This document shows positions 19,096 to 27,282 of a DNA stretch of 64,000 bases, in pieces (the stretch's first letter is position 1; each line of letters begins with the position of its first letter). Under the pieces are notes generated by a model. It had not been told where the DNA came from. It saw only the letters and a list, made by a program, of their open reading frames with translations, and ran no database searches. The position numbers were made by a program, and so were the translations under genes. Source of the DNA: an uncultured Mediterraneibacter sp. (lineage in GTDB: Bacteria > Bacillota > Clostridia > Lachnospirales > Lachnospiraceae); contig NZ_CALWFZ010000001.1 in the NCBI RefSeq assembly GCF_944377805.1, forward strand, positions 124,001-188,000, read 5' to 3'.

Positions 19096-20346
19096 TCATT
19101 TCCGTATCTGTCCGTTTCCGAAAATTATATACTTTGTCGTTGTCAATGCCTCCAGCCCCATCGGCCCCCTGGCGTGAAGCTTCTGGGTACTGATACCGAT
19201 CTCAGCGCCAAATCCGAACTCAAACCCGTCGGTGAATCTGGTCGAGGCATTCACATAGACTGCCGCCGCGTCGATCTCATCCTGGAACTTCAGCGCGTTA
19301 TCATAGTCTTTCGTGACAATCGACTCAGAATGCCCGGTGTTATATCTGTTAATATGTGCGACCGCCTCATCAATGGAGTCCACAATCTTCACTGAGATAA
19401 CAGAATCCAGATATTCCATTCCCCAATCGTCCTCGGAGGCCGGAATGATCTCACTGCTGATCGCCCGTGCCCGTTCATCACCGCGTATCTCCACTCCGTG
19501 GTCTTTAAGTTTCTTCACGATCTGAGGCAGGGCTTCCCCCGCGATCCCGCTGTGGACAACAAGCGACTCACAGGCATTGCATACGCCCATTCTCTGAGTC
19601 TTGGCATTCTCCACAATGTCGGAGGCCATCCGGATATCAGCGGAGGCGTCCACATATACATGGCAGTTTCCTGTACCGGTCTCGATCACCGGAACTGTAC
19701 TGTTCTCCACTACATTGGCTATCAGACCCGCTCCGCCCCGCGGGATCAGTACGTCGATGCCGCCATGCATCTTCATCATATCAGAAACCACACTGCGGCT
19801 CGTGTCCTCCACCAGTACGATCAGATCCTGGCAGAGCCGTTCTTTGCGGAGACCTGCTTTAATCGCCCGGACGATCGCCTGATTGGAGTGGATAGCATCG
19901 CTGCCGCCTCGTAGGATCACCGCATTTCCTGTCTTAAAGCAGAGCCCGAAAGCATCCGCCGTCACATTGGGCCGGGACTCATAAATGATTCCAACCACGC
20001 CCAGAGGAACCCGTTTCTGACCAATTCTAAGCCCATTGGGCCTGGTCTTCATATACAGCACCTCTCCGACGGGATCGTCAAGCGCCGCAATCTGCTTCAG
20101 CCCCTCCGCCATATCAGCAATTCTCTGTTCTGACAGTGCCAATCGGTCAATGAGCGACTGCTTAACTCCTTTTTCTCTCGCCGCGGCGAGATCTTTTTCA
20201 TTTTCTTCCAGAATCGCATCCTGTTGACCGATCAGTTCCGCTGCTACAGAGAGGAGTCCTCTGTTCTTTTCTTCCGTACCTAGCTTCGCCGCCTCCGTCG
20301 CGGCATTTTTCGCACGCTTTGTAAGCATTTCCATATATGTTTCCAT
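19096..20346 (-). CDS. proA: Glutamate-5-semialdehyde dehydrogenase (gamma-glutamyl phosphate reductase)
   Basis: Second enzyme of proline synthesis; reduces gamma-glutamyl phosphate with NADPH. Aldehyde dehydrogenase fold: [20 protein letters not shown], the nucleotide region [18 protein letters not shown], the catalytic Cys in [14 protein letters not shown], and the C-terminal [21 protein letters not shown]. The longest frame starts at 20376, but the ATG at 20346 has AAAGGAG six bases before it. The partner proB is not adjacent; a proB gene lies about 32 kb away on the other strand. Confidence 0.97.
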   Translation of the reverse strand: METYMEMLTKRAKNAATEAAKLGTEEKNRGLLSVAAELIGQQDAILEENEKDLAAAREKGVKQSLIDRLALSEQRIADMAEGLKQIAALDDPVGEVLYMKTRPNGLRIGQKRVPLGVVGIIYESRPNVTADAFGLCFKTGNAVILRGGSDAIHSNQAIVRAIKAGLRKERLCQDLIVLVEDTSRSVVSDMMKMHGGIDVLIPRGGAGLIANVVENSTVPVIETGTGNCHVYVDASADIRMASDIVENAKTQRMGVCNACESLVVHSGIAGEALPQIVKKLKDHGVEIRGDERARAISSEIIPASEDDWGMEYLDSVISVKIVDSIDEAVAHINRYNTGHSESIVTKDYDNALKFQDEIDAAAVYVNASTRFTDGFEFGFGAEIGISTQKLHARGPMGLEALTTTKYIIFGNGQIRK

Positions 20347-20486
20347 CGTGCTCTCCTTTCTGCACATGTCCAGCATCTGCTGCCCACTATTTTACCATCA
20401 TTATATTTTTTTTACCATATTTTCCGTGCGAAAGGAATCTTAAAAATTTCTTATTACCGCGAACCTGTCCCGCAGCTCCTCTTCTG

Positions 20487-20711
20487 CTATGAATACTGAC
20501 CTACTTTAATCCGGTCTGCGACTTCATTTTCAAGTACCAGTCTGACGCCCTGAACTCCGATGAGCACACTGTCCCGGCACTGCTGGATCACCCGGATAGT
20601 TCCGCCCTCCCTGACATGGCGGCTGTGCAGAAACTCGAGCACATCCGGCACTCCGAACATCCAGTCTATCGTATAAGTCTCTCCGGGTTTTGCCTGTGAT
20701 AATGCCTGCAT
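20487..20711 (-). CDS. FeoA-domain protein
   Basis: A 74-residue protein that appears to be one SH3-like FeoA domain: LSQAKPGETYTIDW at the start, a central EFLHSRHVREGGTIRVI where FeoA proteins have the GF-x-PG turn, and VQGVRLVLENEVADRIKV at the end. FeoA assists the ferrous iron transporter FeoB, but no feoB lies here, so a general ligand or regulatory role is equally possible. GGAGGG lies ahead of two adjacent ATGs (20714 and 20711), and the second has better spacing. Confidence 0.7.
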   Translation of the reverse strand: MQALSQAKPGETYTIDWMFGVPDVLEFLHSRHVREGGTIRVIQQCRDSVLIGVQGVRLVLENEVADRIKVGQYS

Positions 20712-20782
20712 CATATCCCTCCTTTTCTTAATTTTAGGGAGAGAATACAGGGTTAGTCAATCACAATCTTTGTTTCACATTT

Positions 20783-21319
20783 CTAAACCCTTCCGTCGAT
20801 CTGAATCTGGCACATTTCCATAGCTCCTGCTGCCCTTTCATGGCTCTTTGGCGTAACTCCGGCACAGCAGGAGACGTCAGCCCGTATCGGAACTTCGGGA
20901 AGATAAGCCTTAAGCAGCAGCGCATTGGAAATTACGCAGATGTCCGTACACAGACCGATCAGAGTGATCTCCTCCACAGTGTCTTTCTCGTTTAACTGCT
21001 TTACATACTCTCCCAGTTCCACACTTCCAAATGTCGGCTTGTCAATAATTTTCGCCCCTTCTTTCCCGGAAAGCGCGTCCGCCACCTGGGAACACAGTTC
21101 CCAGCCTTTTGTTCCTTTCACGCAGTGTACAACCGGAAGGTGCCTGCCCTCCTCGCTGTCGAGATACTCCTCTTTGTGCGTATCCCGTGTCGCGATGACC
21201 TTTCCCTCAAACTGCCGGATTTTCTCCGCCACCGCCGGAACGATGTCTACAGCTTCCTTTGTACCAAGGGATCCATCGATAAAGTCGTTCTGCATATCAA
21301 CCACTACCAGCACTTTCAT
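20783..21319 (-). CDS. Isochorismatase/nicotinamidase-family cysteine hydrolase
   Basis: A 178-residue hydrolase of the isochorismatase fold. The catalytic Asp is in VVVDMQNDFIDG (residue 8). The Cys is in ITLIGLCTDICVISNAL, preceded by the usual cis-peptide region, and TRDTH and HCVKGTKGWEL contribute to the active site and metal site. The early DxHxxxH-type block (RDTHKEEYLDSEEGRHLPVVHC) is typical of nicotinamidase PncA, so nicotinamide deamidation for NAD salvage is the best guess. Its start overlaps the end of the upstream glycosylase gene by four bases. Confidence 0.82.
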   Translation of the reverse strand: MKVLVVVDMQNDFIDGSLGTKEAVDIVPAVAEKIRQFEGKVIATRDTHKEEYLDSEEGRHLPVVHCVKGTKGWELCSQVADALSGKEGAKIIDKPTFGSVELGEYVKQLNEKDTVEEITLIGLCTDICVISNALLLKAYLPEVPIRADVSCCAGVTPKSHERAAGAMEMCQIQIDGRV

Positions 21320-22158
21320 ATTCTCTCTCCTTTCAGATCATAGTAAAATATGTATTGCTGCATCACTCCCGCACATCCTTTGTATCTCTCAAACGGGAAT
21401 CCGCTCATGTACCGGTCTTCCAGCACTTTATTAATATGGGTGTCCACCGGAAACGCATCCATCTTATGAAGCGCAAAAAGACAGATACAATCCGCTACTT
21501 TTCCACCGATGCCGGGCAGTCTCATAAGTTCTCTTCGCGCATTCTGATAATCCATTTCCTCCAGAGACTTCAGATCTAACGTTCCCGCTGCAATCATTTC
21601 CGCTGTTTTACATATATATTTACTCCTGTAGCCCAGTTTCAGGCCCCTCAGTTCTTCCTCGGACGCCAGGGAAAGACTCCGTGCGTCCGGAAATGTATAA
21701 TAGACCCTTCCTTCATCCGACTCACGCCTCTGTCCGTACCGCTCGCTTATGGCGCGGATCAGCCCTTTGATCCGGGGAATATTATTCTGCTGGGAAAGGA
21801 TAAACGTAACGATCATCTCCCATATATCCTGCCTCAGAATGCGGATTCCGTCTCCAAAGGCCGCCGCTTCTCTCAAATATTCATCTCTCTTGTCAATGCG
21901 CCCGATATAGTCAGAATAAGACGCATCGAGATCAAAATAACGTCTCCAGAACTGTTCATACTCTTCCTGTGTACAGTAAAGCACCGTCTTCCTGTTCTCC
22001 CCGTCGTCTTCATCCGCCTGTATTTTCAGGTATTTGTCTCCCGCAAGAAGCTCATACATATTTTCTGCCGCCGCATCCAGGCGGAAGCATTGCCCCGACT
22101 CACAGATCTGAGGGATGGAAAAATGTCTGTTCTCAATTGTCACCATAACAGAACCCAC
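21316..22158 (-). CDS. 8-oxoguanine DNA glycosylase (OGG1-like)
   Basis: Bifunctional base-excision glycosylase with the OGG N-terminal domain (FRLDAAAENMYELLAGDKYL) and an HhH-GPD domain. The Schiff-base Lys is in KLGYRSKYICKTAEMI, the helix-hairpin-helix is LMRLPGIGGKVADCICLF, and the catalytic Asp is in AFPVDTHINKVL. The length of 280 is normal for the bacterial form. Three starts are close together (GTG 22158, ATG 22146, GTG 22143), and AAAGAG favours the first only weakly. It is translationally coupled to the hydrolase gene downstream. Confidence 0.88.
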   Translation of the reverse strand: MGSVMVTIENRHFSIPQICESGQCFRLDAAAENMYELLAGDKYLKIQADEDDGENRKTVLYCTQEEYEQFWRRYFDLDASYSDYIGRIDKRDEYLREAAAFGDGIRILRQDIWEMIVTFILSQQNNIPRIKGLIRAISERYGQRRESDEGRVYYTFPDARSLSLASEEELRGLKLGYRSKYICKTAEMIAAGTLDLKSLEEMDYQNARRELMRLPGIGGKVADCICLFALHKMDAFPVDTHINKVLEDRYMSGFPFERYKGCAGVMQQYIFYYDLKGERI

Positions 22159-22203
22159 TCTTTCTTTTTAAGTACGGCATTCATTATAACACAATTTCAA
22201 ATA

Positions 22204-23502
22204 TCATCCCAGCGTCTGATCAATAATGTTCCTCATTATATCTTCCGTCATCTGGCCCGGAACATAGCCGTAAACATTTCCTTCCCTGTCGATCATAAAT
22301 GTAGTCGGAAATGCCGAGATTCCATATTGAGTAAACATCTCTCCGCTCTCATCCATAAGAACCGGGTAAGTATATCCGTTTTCCTCCATAAATGATGCGA
22401 TCTCTTCCGCAGATCCCTCCTGACCGATGTTCGGCCCGGCAACGCCCAATATTACCACATCGGCCGCTTCGCCCCCGGATGTGTACTCCTCGTGGAGCTT
22501 CTGAATATCCGGCATCTCATTTCGGCACGGTCCGCACCACGTCGCCCAGAAGTTCAGAAAGATCACCTTTCCTTTATAATCAGAAAGTGTATGCGTATTT
22601 CCAAACTGATCTGAAAGTTCCAGATCCGAAAGCGGAGCGGGAGTCAGCGCCTGCCCCTCCTGATTCTCCTCTTTTGAACTGCCTTCCTCTTCGGAACTGT
22701 CCTCCCCGCCTTCCTGCTCCGAACTCTGTACAGTATCCTGCTGTACTGTGGAAAGGTATCCGGTGATCGTGTTCATCGTTCCTGTGAACATAAGAAGTCC
22801 CATGAGAACCATCAGAGCGCCGCCTGCCTTCACCGTATATCTGACTGCTTTCATGTGCTTTCGGAAAAATTCCAGAAGCCGCGCCGTAAAGATCCCTGCC
22901 GCGAGAAACGGCAGAATAAACCCCAATGTATATACACCGATCAGAAGAAAGCCCAGCCCGCTTGTCCTGGCGCTTCCTGCCATGAGAAGTACACTCGTAA
23001 GGGCAGGCCCCACGCAGGGAGTCCACGCAAAGCTGAAAGTAAATCCCATAAGCAGGGCCGTAACGGGAGACATCGTCAGTTTTTCCATACGAAGCGGAAG
23101 ACGGTGCTCTTCACCAAGCACTCTGGAGTTTCCGAACAAGCCGAGCTGATACAGGCCGAACAAGATAATCAGTACCCCTCCTATTCTGGCAAAGAGCATT
23201 CTCTGTTCCTGAAAAAAATTTCCCGCTGCAGTCACTCCCAGTCCAAGCACGAAAAAGGCGCCGCTGATCCCTATGGTAAACATAAGAACCCTCAGAAACA
23301 GCCGGAACTTGCTCCCTCTTTTCTGGGCATTTCCGGTTTTCGTTTCGTTTAAAGTCCCTTCCGAAAGTCCGGTATTCAGGCCCCCCGCCAGATACCCCAG
23401 ATACAGAGGTACAAGCGGAAGCACGCAGGGTGAGAAAAAGCTTAATATTCCCTGTATAAATACTGTAATTGCAGATACTCCTGTTTCAATTGTAAAACCC
23501 AT
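22204..23502 (-). CDS. CcdA-TlpA fusion: membrane thiol transporter with C-terminal thioredoxin domain
   Basis: A two-part redox protein of 432 residues. Residues about 1-245 form a CcdA/DsbD-type six-helix membrane domain that moves electrons from cytosolic thioredoxin outwards. The conserved cysteines are in LSFFSPCVLPLVPLYLGYL and FSFAWTPCVGPALTSVLL. After an acidic Ser/Glu-rich linker (EEGGEDSSEEEGSSKEE), residues about 290-432 form an extracytoplasmic TlpA/ResA-like thioredoxin domain with ATWCGPCRNEMP. The two activities are usually encoded by separate genes (ccdA and tlpA/resA). No cytochrome c genes lie nearby. A role in extracytoplasmic thiol reduction is likely. Confidence 0.9.
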   Translation of the reverse strand: MGFTIETGVSAITVFIQGILSFFSPCVLPLVPLYLGYLAGGLNTGLSEGTLNETKTGNAQKRGSKFRLFLRVLMFTIGISGAFFVLGLGVTAAGNFFQEQRMLFARIGGVLIILFGLYQLGLFGNSRVLGEEHRLPLRMEKLTMSPVTALLMGFTFSFAWTPCVGPALTSVLLMAGSARTSGLGFLLIGVYTLGFILPFLAAGIFTARLLEFFRKHMKAVRYTVKAGGALMVLMGLLMFTGTMNTITGYLSTVQQDTVQSSEQEGGEDSSEEEGSSKEENQEGQALTPAPLSDLELSDQFGNTHTLSDYKGKVIFLNFWATWCGPCRNEMPDIQKLHEEYTSGGEAADVVILGVAGPNIGQEGSAEEIASFMEENGYTYPVLMDESGEMFTQYGISAFPTTFMIDREGNVYGYVPGQMTEDIMRNIIDQTLG

Positions 23503-23848
23503 AATATTTCTCCTGACCTGTTACTTTTTTAACTGTGCTGTTCTGGTCTTATCCGACGATCAGCAGTTTACAACCTGAGGATACCATACTTTCTGTATTT
23601 ACAACAGTGATAATATCACACAACTTCTGTGAAAAAGTACTATATTACAGATATGATTTCCCTGAAAACGATTGTTGTCTTCATCTATTTTTTCTGTAAA
23701 ATCACCACAGATATTCTTATATTTTTTTCGTTATGACGAAAATAAAAAAAGTACTTATTTCTCATCATATGCAGATGGTAGAATACTTCGTGCGGCAGAC
23801 AGGAACTTTTTTCCTGCAAACCGTATAAAATATACTCAGGAGGAAATT
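23503..23848. other. Divergent intergenic region between ccdA-tlpA and the DUF2798 gene
   Basis: About 346 bases, AT-rich, with no convincing gene. It must hold the promoters of both neighbours. Two perfect palindromes stand out: GTGATAaTATCAC (23607-23619) nearer the CcdA side, and TTTCGT-tatg-ACGAAA (23726-23741) nearer the DUF2798 side. Both could be operators. An in-frame extension of the DUF2798 frame to 23672 is present but lacks a ribosome-binding site. Confidence 0.6.
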
Positions 23849-24343
23849 ATGCCGAAAAATAATCGAGAAAGTCTGATTTATACTGTAATGATGTGTTTTA
23901 CAATGGTACTCTGGATGAGTGTCTACAATGTCTCTGTTCAAAGAGGCGGATTGTCTCTCTCAGTCCTTTCCAGCGCATGGCTCGGATTTCCGGCCGCGTA
24001 CATATTCGCAATGCTCTGCGACTGGTTCATTGTCTCAAAACTTGCCAAAGGATTCGCCTTTCGGTTTCTCGTAAAACCGGGGGGCTCAAGCCCCTTAAAA
24101 ACAGTGATAGCCGTCTCCTGCTGCATGGTCGTTCCAATGGTGATTATCATGTCACTGTACGGGGCCGCGGAGGCCTGCCTTCACATCGGAAACTTCCACA
24201 TGCTTCCGGTGATCTGGCTTACGAACATTCCGAAAAACTTTATCATGGCTCTTCCGTTCCAGCTGATTATAGCTGGCCCGCTTGTTCGTTTTGTATTCCG
24301 CCGAGCATTTCCAGAGGGAAGTATTATCATGGAAACAGAATAA
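23849..24343 (+). CDS. DUF2798-type small membrane protein
   Basis: A 164-residue membrane protein with four helices in two similar pairs: ESLIYTVMMCFTMVLWMSVY with LSSAWLGFPAAYIFAMLCDW, and TVIAVSCCMVVPMVIIMSLY with NFIMALPFQLIIAGPLVRF. Both halves contain the N-x4-G-like helix hairpin pattern of DUF2798. The function is unknown. The start is set by AGGAGG six bases before the ATG at 23849. It is transcribed away from the CcdA-TlpA gene and ends at a strong bidirectional hairpin shared with the malic enzyme gene. Confidence 0.75.
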   Translation: MPKNNRESLIYTVMMCFTMVLWMSVYNVSVQRGGLSLSVLSSAWLGFPAAYIFAMLCDWFIVSKLAKGFAFRFLVKPGGSSPLKTVIAVSCCMVVPMVIIMSLYGAAEACLHIGNFHMLPVIWLTNIPKNFIMALPFQLIIAGPLVRFVFRRAFPEGSIIMETE

Positions 24344-24390
24344 TCTGTCCCGGCCTCCTTAAGCTCGCAGCTATATTTAATCATAAAAAC

Positions 24391-24438
24391 ACCGACCGCC
24401 ATTCGCCAGATTCTTAAGCCTGACTTATGGCGGTCGGT
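24391..24438. terminator. Bidirectional terminator between DUF2798 gene and malic enzyme
   Basis: Perfect 12-base stem ACCGACCGCCAT / ATGGCGGTCGGT (24391-24402 and 24427-24438). TTTATTT follows on the plus strand and TTTTTATG on the minus strand. It serves the two convergent genes. Confidence 0.85.
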
Positions 24439-24462
24439 TTATTTCTGCTGCCGACCGGTTTC

Positions 24463-25635
24463 TTAGATTCTTGCCACGCCGCTCTTTCTTGCTGCCTCAG
24501 CAGTCGCCTTTGCCACTGCGTCTTTTACGCGTGGATCAAACGCTGCCGGAAGAATATAGTCCGGATTCAGTTCCTCTTCACTTACCAGGCCGGCAATCGC
24601 GTATGCCGCCGCAATCTTCATCTCATCATTGATATCAGAAGCGCGTACATCTAAAGCGCCACGGAAAATCCCCGGGAAACAGAGTACGTTGTTGACCTGG
24701 TTCGGGAAATCGCTCCGTCCGGTGGAGACAACCGCTGCCCCTGCCTCTTTTGCCTCATCCGGGAAGATCTCTGGCGTAGGATTCGCGCAGGCAAAAATGA
24801 TCGGATCTTTCGCCATGCTGCGTACCATATCCTGAGTCAGTGTACCCGGTGCGGACACTCCGATAAATACGTCAGCGCCTCTGATCACCTCGGCAAGCGT
24901 TCCTTTCTCATGATTGAAGTTTGTAATCTTCGCCATCTCTTCCTTGATCGGGTTGAGCCCCTCACGGCCCTCATAGATCGCACCTTTCCGGTCTGTCATG
25001 ATGACGTTCTTCAGTCCCATAGACATAAGCAGTCTGATAATCGCAATACCTGCCGCACCTGCTCCTGATGTAACGATCTTGATATCCTCGATCTTTTTGC
25101 CGACAAGTTTGAGCGCGTTAATCACTCCTGCCAGCGTAATCACAGCCGTACCGTGCTGGTCATCGTGGAATACCGGAATATCACAGCACTCTTTCAGACG
25201 TTTCTCGATCTCAAAACATCTCGGAGCAGCAATATCTTCCAGATTGATTCCACCGAAGCTTCCCGCGAACAGGCTGACAGATTTGACAATCTCATCCACA
25301 TCTTTTGATCTGACACAAAGAGGAATTGCGTCTACATCGCCAAACTCTTTAAAGAGTACGCATTTTCCTTCCATAACCGGCATACCTGCTTCCGGGCCTA
25401 TGTCTCCAAGCCCCAGTACGGCGGTTCCGTCTGTAATAACTGCCACAGTGTTCCAGCGTCTTGTCAGGTCAAAGCTCTTGTTAATATCCTTCTGAATCTC
25501 CAGACAGGGCTGGGCAACTCCCGGCGTGTAAGCAAGACTCAGCGCTTCTTTTGAGTCAACTTTTGCCCGACTGGTAACTTCGATCTTACCCTTTAGTTCA
25601 TAATGCATCTTCAGTGATTCTTTTGCGTAATCCAT
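24463..25635 (-). CDS. NAD(P)-dependent malic enzyme (malate dehydrogenase, decarboxylating)
   Basis: Oxidatively decarboxylates malate to pyruvate and CO2. The short bacterial form (390 residues) lacks the phosphotransacetylase-like extension of MaeB. Motifs: the Tyr in LAYTPGVAQPC, RWNTVAVITDGTAVLGLGDIG, the metal ligands in FEIEKRL and VFHDDQHGTAVITLAG, the Rossmann motif VTSGAGAAGIAIIRLL, and FACANPTPEI. A GGAGGAGG sequence precedes the ATG at 25635. It probably feeds pyruvate and reducing power to fermentation. Confidence 0.94.
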   Translation of the reverse strand: MDYAKESLKMHYELKGKIEVTSRAKVDSKEALSLAYTPGVAQPCLEIQKDINKSFDLTRRWNTVAVITDGTAVLGLGDIGPEAGMPVMEGKCVLFKEFGDVDAIPLCVRSKDVDEIVKSVSLFAGSFGGINLEDIAAPRCFEIEKRLKECCDIPVFHDDQHGTAVITLAGVINALKLVGKKIEDIKIVTSGAGAAGIAIIRLLMSMGLKNVIMTDRKGAIYEGREGLNPIKEEMAKITNFNHEKGTLAEVIRGADVFIGVSAPGTLTQDMVRSMAKDPIIFACANPTPEIFPDEAKEAGAAVVSTGRSDFPNQVNNVLCFPGIFRGALDVRASDINDEMKIAAAYAIAGLVSEEELNPDYILPAAFDPRVKDAVAKATAEAARKSGVARI

Positions 25636-25856
25636 AACTGCCTCCTCCTGATGTTTTCATTTTATTTTGAAGCACACAAGATGGCGCCCCGGCCTTATAT
25701 CCCGCGGATTGCCAATTGTGATTTGTACACTCCATGAATTATTATACTGCCTTTTTCAGCGAACGGCATCATTTTTTCTAAAAAAATACAAAAAATTTAC
25801 TCAAAATGCATTTTTATTCATTATTTATGCATATTTCTCTTTCTTTCAAATTTCTC

Positions 25857-25885
25857 TTGCATAATTATTCGTTCTAGTGTATAGT
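25857..25885 (+). promoter_or_regulatory. Predicted argG promoter with overlapping ArgR-like box
   Basis: TTGCAT (25857-25862), a 17-base spacer and TATAGT (25880-25885). The box TGCATAATTATTCG (25858-25871) covers the -35 and the spacer. It differs from the ARG box TGAAT-N4-ATTCA at only two positions. The placement is the same as at the argC operon, which suggests shared control by ArgR. Confidence 0.62.
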
Positions 25886-25887
25886 AT

Positions 25888-25944
25888 GTTGTAGCTTACA
25901 AACCGCTGGTTACAGCATACAACGCCGCCCGGTTCTGCCGGACG
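25888..25944 (+). other. Two hairpins in the argG leader
   Basis: The first hairpin pairs GTTGTA (25888-25893) with TACAAC (25918-25923) and has an inner AACC/GGTT stem. The second pairs CCGG around TTCTG (25926-25944). No T-run follows, so it does not look like a terminator-based attenuator. It could affect mRNA stability or ribosome access. Confidence 0.45.
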
Positions 25945-25982
25945 CCCATATTAATAAAAATACATTCAGGAGGCTATTGAAA

Positions 25983-27215
25983 ATGAGCAAAGAAAAAGTA
26001 GTTTTAGCATATTCAGGAGGACTTGACACAACAGCGATTATTCCGTGGCTGAAAGAAACTTTCGACTATGACGTTATCTGCTGCTGCATCGACTGCGGGC
26101 AGGGCGACGAACTGGACGGACTCGAGGAACGCGCAAAACTTTCCGGCGCTTCCAAATTGTATATTGAAAATATTATCGATGAATTCTGCGACGACTTCAT
26201 CATGCCATGTGTAAAAGCCGGCGCTGTCTACGAGAACAAATATCTGCTTGGCACTTCTATGGCCCGCCCGGTCATCGCCAAGAAACTCGTTGAGATCGCG
26301 CGCAAAGAAGGCGCTGTAGCAATCTGCCACGGAGCCACAGGGAAAGGGAATGACCAGATCCGCTTTGAGCTTGGAATTAAGGCGCTTGCGCCGGACATTA
26401 AAATTATCGCTCCCTGGCGTATGACAGATCTGTGGACTATGCAGTCCCGTGAAGACGAGATTGAATACTGCCGTCAGCACGGTATCGATCTTCCTTTCGA
26501 TACGCAGCACAGCTACAGTCGTGACCGCAATCTGTGGCACATCAGTCACGAAGGCCTGGAGCTTGAGGATCCTTCTGTGGAGCCGAACTATGACGATCTT
26601 CTCGTCCTCAGTGTTTCTCCGGAACATGCGCCGGATGAACCGGAGTATGTGACCATGACATTTGAAGCCGGTGTTCCGAAGACATTAAACGGCAAAGAAA
26701 TGAAAGTATCCGAGATCATTAACGAACTGAACAAACTCGGCGGCAAGCACGGCATCGGTATTATTGACATCGTGGAAAACCGCGTAGTGGGAATGAAATC
26801 CCGCGGTGTATATGAGACGCCAGGCGGAACAATTCTGATGGAGGCCCACGAGCAGCTTGAGGAGCTCATCCTTGACCGCGCTACATATGAAGTTAAAAAA
26901 GAAATGGGAAATAAATTTGCCCAGATCGTATATGAAGGAAAATGGTACACTCCGCTGCGCGAAGCGATTCAGGCATTCATAGATGTAACGCAGCAGTATG
27001 TCACAGGGGAAGTTAAGTTCAAACTGTACAAAGGCAACATCATCAAAGCCGGCGAGACTTCACCATACTCTCTGTACAGCGAGTCACTTGCAAGCTTCAC
27101 TACAGGAGATATGTACGACCACCACGACGCGGACGGATTCATCACTCTGTTCGGCCTTCCGCTTACAGTGCGCGCGATGAAAATGCTGGAACTTGAAAAA
27201 CAGAATCAGAAATAA
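25983..27215 (+). CDS. argG: Argininosuccinate synthase
   Basis: Condenses citrulline and aspartate with ATP, the penultimate arginine step. ATP-pyrophosphatase P-loop AYSGGLDTTAIIPWL near the N-terminus. TSMARPVIAKKLVEIA, HGATGKGNDQIRFE and the citrulline/aspartate-binding blocks are intact. The 410-residue length is standard. The longest frame opens with a TTG at 25977, but AGGAGG is better spaced to the ATG at 25983. argH does not follow directly: the gene ends at a bidirectional terminator and the next gene is on the other strand. Confidence 0.98.
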   Translation: MSKEKVVLAYSGGLDTTAIIPWLKETFDYDVICCCIDCGQGDELDGLEERAKLSGASKLYIENIIDEFCDDFIMPCVKAGAVYENKYLLGTSMARPVIAKKLVEIARKEGAVAICHGATGKGNDQIRFELGIKALAPDIKIIAPWRMTDLWTMQSREDEIEYCRQHGIDLPFDTQHSYSRDRNLWHISHEGLELEDPSVEPNYDDLLVLSVSPEHAPDEPEYVTMTFEAGVPKTLNGKEMKVSEIINELNKLGGKHGIGIIDIVENRVVGMKSRGVYETPGGTILMEAHEQLEELILDRATYEVKKEMGNKFAQIVYEGKWYTPLREAIQAFIDVTQQYVTGEVKFKLYKGNIIKAGETSPYSLYSESLASFTTGDMYDHHDADGFITLFGLPLTVRAMKMLELEKQNQK

Positions 27216-27217
27216 AT

Positions 27218-27260
27218 AAAAGAAGACGGAATCCGGTTTCCCGGTTTCCGTCTTCTTTTA
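27218..27260. terminator. Bidirectional terminator between argG and uracil permease
   Basis: Stem AAAAGAAGACGGA (27218-27230) pairs with TCCGTCTTCTTTT (27247-27259), followed by ATTG on the plus strand. The A/T-rich outer stem gives a T-run in both directions, which suits the convergent genes. Confidence 0.85.
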
Positions 27261-27282
27261 TTGTTCGGGTTTTCAGAAGTCT

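Larger units (their letters stand above)
25636..25982. other. Divergent intergenic region between malic enzyme and argG
   Basis: About 347 bases without a gene. It holds the argG promoter with an ArgR-like box (25857-25885), further TGCAT half-sites near 25807 and 25817-25832, and two hairpins in the argG leader. The malic enzyme side shows only its ribosome-binding site and no clear promoter. Confidence 0.6.
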
